NCBI RefSeq assembly: GCF_000009765.2
Contig: NC_003155.5
Coordinates: 8,804,001-8,868,000, forward strand
Reading direction: 5' to 3'
Origin: Streptomyces avermitilis MA-4680 = NBRC 14893
GTDB taxonomy: Bacteria; Actinomycetota; Actinomycetes; Streptomycetales; Streptomycetaceae
Length of the DNA stretch: 64,000 bases
In this document: positions 60,415 through 64,000 of the stretch, one piece after another
Layout: the number at the start of each line of letters is the position of its first letter
How positions within the stretch are numbered: position 1 is the first letter of the stretch
Made by a program: the position numbers and the translations under genes
Notes under the pieces: generated by a model
What the model was told of the DNA's origin: nothing
Seen by the model: only the letters and a program-made list of their open reading frames with translations
Databases searched by the model: none

Positions 60415-61031
60415 TTGTTCCCGCCTGCCGGAAATCAGGGAGGGGATCGCCCCTGGGCAACGTCAAGGGGCATCGAACTGCTCGTACAGGCACACGCGTA
60501 CCTGCGCGGGACGGTCGCGGCCGGGCCGGAGCAGGCCTGGGGAGCGCCGACGCCGTGCGGAGAGTGGACCGTACGCCAGGTACTCAGCCACGCGCGACTC
60601 GATCAGCAGGCGTACGGCGCCGCCGTCACGGGGGACGGGCGGCCGGAGTCGGACTCCTTCGCGCCCGCGGACGCGCTGTCCGGCGACGCGCGGGCCGAGC
60701 TGGACGCGGTGCTGCGCCGGGTGGCGGACGTGTACACCGCACTGCCCGCCGACGCCGAGCAGGTGCCGACCCCGCTGGGCCCGCTGCTCCAGCCGCCATG
60801 GACGCCGGCGTGCACGCCTGGGACATCGCCGTGGCGACGGGCCTGGACATGCCGTTGGACGAGGAGATGGCCGACGGCATCTGGGCCGCCGCGGAGCGTC
60901 TCGCGGATCATCTTCGCGACGCGTACGGGGTGTTCGCTCCCGTGCGCGAGGTGCCCGAAGGTCCCAGCCGGGCCGAGGCGTTGCTCGCCTTTTTGGGCCG
61001 GGATCCGCACTGGGCGGCTCCCGCGTCCTGA
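60415..61031 (+). pseudogene. TIGR03086-family (DinB/mycothiol-isomerase-like) gene, frameshifted
   Basis: The 5' part encodes the usual family N-terminus (IELLVQAHAYLRGTVAAGPE, GEWTVRQVLSHARLDQQAYG, FAPADALSGDARAELD) in one frame. From about 60795 the continuation (MDAGVHAWDIAVATGLDMPL through FLGRDPHWAAPAS) is in another frame. The residues expected between PTPLGPL and MDAGVHAW are shortened, so a small deletion rather than a single substitution is likely. The start is also unclear: TTG 60415 is the only upstream codon in frame, while CTGGGCAACGTCAAG after a GGGAGGGG site would restore a normal start if one G were absent. A real pseudogene or sequencing errors are both possible. Confidence 0.75.
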
Positions 61032-61160
61032 CCCGGCGCTTCCGGGTGAGCCGCGTCGGCCGGTCAGCGCGGCTCACCGGGGCACGGTGCCACGTGGTGG
61101 GCATGGCCGTACGGCCGCGTGGCCGCATGGTCGCCGTCGTGCATGCTCGCGGTCGCTGAG

Positions 61161-61213
61161 GCAGGCCTCAGTCTTTGCCGCCGGGTTTTCCCCACCCCCG
61201 GCGGCAGGCCTGC
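61161..61213. terminator. Two-part nested stem-loop before the esterase gene
   Basis: GCAGGCCT (61161-61168) pairs with AGGCCTGC (61206-61213), and GCCGCCGGG (61177-61185) pairs with CCCGGCGGC (61197-61205). Together they form a 17-bp stem with an 8-base bulge on the left and an 11-base loop. It could terminate transcription from the upstream gene or lie in the leader of the next one. Confidence 0.5.
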
Positions 61214-61253
61214 CGGATGGTCCGGGCCCGGGCCGGGACGAGAGCCTTGGATC

Positions 61254-62588
61254 ATGAAACGGCATCGGACTGGATTGGCCCTGGCCCTGCTCCTCACTCT
61301 GGGGACCGTGGCGGCCGGCGTGGCGCCGGCCGCCTCCGCGACGACGAGCGGACCGGTCGTCCACGCCCTCGAAAGCGGCGCCCACCCCCTGCGGACCGTC
61401 GAACCGCAGGGCGACACGAGCGATCTACGGCCTCTCGACGGCATGATCGGCGGCGCCCGGGTCGTCGGCCTCGGCGAGGCCACTCACAGCTCCCACGACT
61501 TCTTCGCCCTGAAGCACCGCGTCTTCCGCCATCTGGTCGAGGAGAAGGGGTTCCGCACCTTCGCCCTGGAGGGCAGCTGGAGCACCGGACAGCGGCTCGA
61601 CGACTACGTGCTGCACGGCAAGGGCGACCCGCGGCGCATCATGCGCGAGGAGTTCCAACGCGACTACCTGTGGTGGAACAACACCGACTATCTGGCGCTC
61701 GTCGAGTGGATGCGCGCGTACAACCTGCGGCATCCGCACGACCCGGTCCGCTTCATGGGCGACGACATCGGCTGGGTCGGACCCGAGCTGTACGACGCCG
61801 TCACGGACTATGTGGCCCGCACCCGGCCGGAGCTGACCGCCCGCTTCGACGAGCTCTACCGCGGACTGCGGCCCACGGTGGCGACGGGCACGTACATGGA
61901 GCAGTACCTGAACAAGCCGTACGCCGAGCGCAGGGAGATGGCGGACCGCACCGGCCAGGCCCTGGAGCTGCTGAAACGGCAGTCACCGGGCGCGGACCGG
62001 GCGGCGTACGAACGGGCCGTGCAGAACGCGACGGCACTCGACCAGGTCGCCCGGCAGTACGCCTTCGACTTCACGGACCCGCGGCAGATCGCCGCGAGCA
62101 TGCGCTACCGCGACTCCGCGATGGCGGCCAACGTGCTCTGGTGGCAGCGGCACACCGGCACCAAGGTGCTGCTGGCGGCGCACGACGCCCATGTCGGGTA
62201 CCGGACGTACGATCCGGCCAACTACCCGAAGATGCAGGGCGCCTTTCTGCACGACCGCCTCGGCTCCGGGTACGTGAGCGTGGGCCTCACCTTCGACCGG
62301 GGCTCGTTCAACGCCACCGGACAGGACGGCGCCATCCACCGCTGGACGCTGGGACCGGCCGGCCCCGGCACCAATGAGCGGACCCTCGACCGGGTCCGGT
62401 ACCGCGACTACGTACTCGATCTGCGCCGGGTCGCCGCACCGGCGCGGGAGTGGCTGGACAGGGCCCGGCCCACCCGCAGCATCGGCACCGACTACCCGGA
62501 CGGCCCGCACGACATCGCGCTCGCGTCCACCCACGACATACTCATCCACCTGCACCGGGTGGAGGCGGCGCGGCTGCGGGACCAATAG
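61254..62588 (+). CDS. Secreted erythromycin-esterase-family protein
   Basis: A 444-aa protein of the erythromycin esterase superfamily (PF05139), with a Sec signal peptide (MKRHRTGLALALLLTLGTVA, cleavage near ASA-TT). Active-site regions known from EreA/EreC are present: VVGLGEATHSSHDFFALKHR, FRTFALEGSWSTG, PVRFMGDDIGWVGPEL, KVLLAAHDAHVGYRTYD with His. Members open macrolide lactones or have unknown hydrolase roles. Secretion is unusual for the resistance enzymes, so a different extracellular substrate is possible. ATG 61254 is chosen because it starts the signal peptide. Confidence 0.88.
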   Translation: MKRHRTGLALALLLTLGTVAAGVAPAASATTSGPVVHALESGAHPLRTVEPQGDTSDLRPLDGMIGGARVVGLGEATHSSHDFFALKHRVFRHLVEEKGFRTFALEGSWSTGQRLDDYVLHGKGDPRRIMREEFQRDYLWWNNTDYLALVEWMRAYNLRHPHDPVRFMGDDIGWVGPELYDAVTDYVARTRPELTARFDELYRGLRPTVATGTYMEQYLNKPYAERREMADRTGQALELLKRQSPGADRAAYERAVQNATALDQVARQYAFDFTDPRQIAASMRYRDSAMAANVLWWQRHTGTKVLLAAHDAHVGYRTYDPANYPKMQGAFLHDRLGSGYVSVGLTFDRGSFNATGQDGAIHRWTLGPAGPGTNERTLDRVRYRDYVLDLRRVAAPAREWLDRARPTRSIGTDYPDGPHDIALASTHDILIHLHRVEAARLRDQ

Positions 62589-62616
62589 GGACCGACAAGC
62601 CGCCCGCGCGTCGGCT

Positions 62617-63105
62617 CTACAGCTTGTCCAGGAAGGCGGACAGATTGCCCACCATCCGGGCGATCTGCTCCTCCACGGTGAGGCTCTCCTCGAAGCGCGT
62701 CCCGGACTCCGGGACCTTCCTGCCGCGCACGTACAGGGAACAGGCGAGGTCGGCGCACATGTAGACGCCGACCGAGTTTCCCTCGCGCCCGGCCGCGCCC
62801 GTCTTGCGAGCCGTCATCAGGGACACCCCGTTGCCCGGGTGGGTCGTCACACACAGCGAGCACATGCTGCGGTGCAGGAAGCCGCGTCGCGAGGACGGGA
62901 AACGCAGTGTCACGCCGACCAGGCCGTCCGCGCGCTCGGTGACCAGATAGCTGCGATCGGGCGCCCCCGGATCCCGCCAGCCGAGGAAGTCCAGGTCGTC
63001 CCAGGGGCGTTCGTCCAGATCGCGGGGTATCGCCAGGCGCTTGGCCTCGCCCTTCGAGCAGTTGACGAAGGAGTCGCGGATGTCCTGCTCGGTGAGTGCT
63101 CTCAT
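62617..63105 (-). CDS. FBP-domain protein (FusB-like EF-G-binding)
   Basis: A 162-aa protein of the FBP (fibronectin-binding/EF-G-binding) family related to FusB, which rescues ribosomes by pulling EF-G from fusidic-acid-stalled complexes. The treble-clef zinc finger is MCSLCVTTHPGNGVSLMTAR with a second pair in YMCADLACSLYVRG. The N-terminus MRALTEQDIRDSFVNCSKGE is typical of actinobacterial members. AGGAG lies 8 bases before the ATG. A perfect 16-bp inverted repeat starts 25 bp upstream. Confidence 0.88.
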   Translation of the reverse strand: MRALTEQDIRDSFVNCSKGEAKRLAIPRDLDERPWDDLDFLGWRDPGAPDRSYLVTERADGLVGVTLRFPSSRRGFLHRSMCSLCVTTHPGNGVSLMTARKTGAAGREGNSVGVYMCADLACSLYVRGRKVPESGTRFEESLTVEEQIARMVGNLSAFLDKL

Positions 63106-63130
63106 GGGGAGGTTCTCCTGGGGGTGCGGG

Positions 63131-63167
63131 CTTCGGCAAAACCTAGGGGTTCTAGGTTTTGCCGAAG
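63131..63167. promoter_or_regulatory. Perfect 16-bp inverted repeat upstream of the FBP gene
   Basis: CTTCGGCAAAACCTAG (63131-63146) and CTAGGTTTTGCCGAAG (63152-63167) are exact reverse complements separated by 5 bases. The arms are AT-richer than the surroundings. It may be a repressor site or form a leader hairpin next to the ribosome binding site of the minus-strand FBP gene. No gene ends here, so it is not a simple terminator. Confidence 0.7.
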
Positions 63168-63218
63168 TTACCCAGTCGAAGGATGGAGATCCAATGGTTT
63201 TGAGTGCCGGGGCGCGCC

Positions 63219-63482
63219 TCAGTCCGTGACCGCCTCCGGTGGCCACACCCCGGAGCTGAGCACGCCCAGCGCGTAGGCGCGGGCGACCAGTTCCGTACGG
63301 TTCGCCGCGCTCCACCGCTCGGACAGCCGCCGCAGGTGACAGGTGACGCCGTCCGTCGTCAGTCCCGTCTCCCGGGCGGCTCGGGCCGCCCTGAACGAGC
63401 CGGCCGCCTGGCGTCCGCCGGTCTGCCGGGCCTGCCGCCCCGTCGCCCCCCCCACCGGCGCCCCGGTCGGGGGCGGGTGCAC
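63219..63482 (-). CDS. Small LuxR-type HTH protein
   Basis: An 87-aa product whose residues about 30-80 match the C-terminal LuxR helix-turn-helix of Streptomyces regulators: RAARAARETGLTTDGVTCHL, RRLSERWSAANRTELVARAY, ALGVL. The segment before it (PTGAPVGGATGRQARQTGGR) is low-complexity and looks degraded compared with the usual (T/S)xRQ-xVL start. It may therefore be a stand-alone HTH or a remnant. It is divergent from the ROK gene with 56 bp between starts. Confidence 0.6.
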   Translation of the reverse strand: MHPPPTGAPVGGATGRQARQTGGRQAAGSFRAARAARETGLTTDGVTCHLRRLSERWSAANRTELVARAYALGVLSSGVWPPEAVTD

Positions 63483-63538
63483 TTGGCGAACGCCTCTTAT
63501 GGCTTAATTTAGGACGTGACAGGCCGGAAGGGGGCCAT

Positions 63539-64000
63539 ATGGCGGCGCGGAACGGGCGGACGGTGCGTGATCTGCGGCGGGGCAATCGCACCGCCGTGCT
63601 GCAACGGTTGTATTTCGAGGGCCCGATGAGCCGCTTCGAACTGGGGCCGGCCACCGGGCTGAGTTCCGGTTCCATCAGTAACGTGGTCGCCGAGCTGGTC
63701 GCCGACGGACTGGTCGAGGAGGCCGGCAGCGTCGACTCCGACGGTGGCCGCCCGCGCATCCTGCTGCGCGTCGCGCCCGGCAGCGGCCACATGATCGGCG
63801 TCGATGTCGGCGAGACCCGGGTACGTGTCGAGCTGTTCGACCTCACTCTCACCGAACTCGCCCGCACCGAAAGGCCGTTGGAGCGTGGGTGCTACGACGT
63901 CGAGGTCGTCGTCGGGCACATCCGCGACGGCGTCGACGAGGTGCTGACGGCCGCGGACATCGCGCCCGAACGGCTCCTCGGGGTCGGTGTCGGCGTCCCC
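63539..64000 (+). CDS. ROK-family transcriptional regulator, 3'-truncated by window edge
   Basis: The frame starts at ATG 63539 (after GGAAGGGGG) and is open to the last base; 154 residues are visible. The N-terminal winged helix-turn-helix is VRDLRRGNRTAVLQRLYFEG, RFELGPATGLSSGSISNVVA, ELVADGLVEEAGS. It is followed by GGRPRILLRVAP and the start of the ROK sugar-kinase-like fold (MIGVDVGETRVRVELFDL, the ATP-binding phosphate-1 motif). Such regulators usually control sugar uptake or catabolism genes that should lie beyond the window. Confidence 0.9.
   Translation, partial: MAARNGRTVRDLRRGNRTAVLQRLYFEGPMSRFELGPATGLSSGSISNVVAELVADGLVEEAGSVDSDGGRPRILLRVAPGSGHMIGVDVGETRVRVELFDLTLTELARTERPLERGCYDVEVVVGHIRDGVDEVLTAADIAPERLLGVGVGVP

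Overview
The window looks like a stretch of a Streptomyces chromosome or a very close relative. The DNA is very GC-rich with strong G/C bias at third codon positions. Many genes start with GTG or TTG and are joined by ATGA/GTGA overlaps. Several actinomycete-typical families occur (DUF5133, DUF6479, DUF5709, ANTAR, the GlgE glucan pathway, a SigB-type sigma factor). I see no rRNA, tRNA, CRISPR array, prophage or insertion sequence.

Layout. 1-4500: the end of a [NiFe]-hydrogenase maturation operon (hypF partial, hypC, hypD, hypE). 4563-6519: three small hydrophilic or membrane-anchored proteins, with a perfect 18-bp hairpin. 6549-10342: a three-subunit molybdenum hydroxylase like E. coli PaoABC. 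10343-11159: a gene-poor patch with a 9-bp minisatellite and a small hypothetical gene. 11160-16220: TerD, a membrane protein, a KhtTU-type cation/H+ antiporter pair and a NarL-type two-component system. 16563-17674: a divergent pair, HATPase-like protein and DUF5133. 17773-25138: the GlgE pathway, glgE-treS-mak-glgB, in which glgB carries a single-base frameshift. 25444-28605: a SigB-family sigma factor, an ANTAR protein, and an SRPBCC protein paired with a luciferase-like oxidoreductase. 28701-34436: an FtsX-type ABC exporter, then an osmoprotectant-type (OpuC/ProVWX) importer whose ATPase lies on the opposite strand.

34469-50067 is the most coherent block. On the minus strand rhaI, a fused aldolase/dehydrogenase gene (rhaEW type) and rhaB precede lutA-lutB-lutC. 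On the plus strand, from a shared divergent control region, come a sugar ABC transporter (ATPase, two permeases, binding protein), the rhamnose mutarotase, a Tat-exported BNR-repeat protein and a LacI regulator. Together these predict release and uptake of L-rhamnose, its conversion through rhamnulose-1-phosphate to DHAP and lactaldehyde, oxidation to L-lactate by the fused dehydrogenase domain, and oxidation of lactate to pyruvate by LutABC. The divergent promoter has two HrdB-like promoters, each followed by a TGAAAC-N2-TTCA palindrome.

50194-64000 is a mixed housekeeping/accessory region: an alpha/beta hydrolase, a SigJ-type ECF sigma factor, a Cys-rich pentapeptide-repeat protein, a P450 with divergent TetR, a DUF2470 protein under an iron box, a Tat-exported lactonase-fold protein, an uncharacterised protein, a FUSC-type membrane protein, a frameshifted TIGR03086-family gene, a secreted erythromycin-esterase-fold protein, an FBP/FusB-like protein behind a perfect 16-bp inverted repeat, a small LuxR-type HTH protein, and a ROK regulator running off the end. 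I did not find a clear candidate for a wholly undescribed system. The best leads are the rha-lut-BNR locus, the two frameshifted genes, and several unusually perfect inverted repeats.
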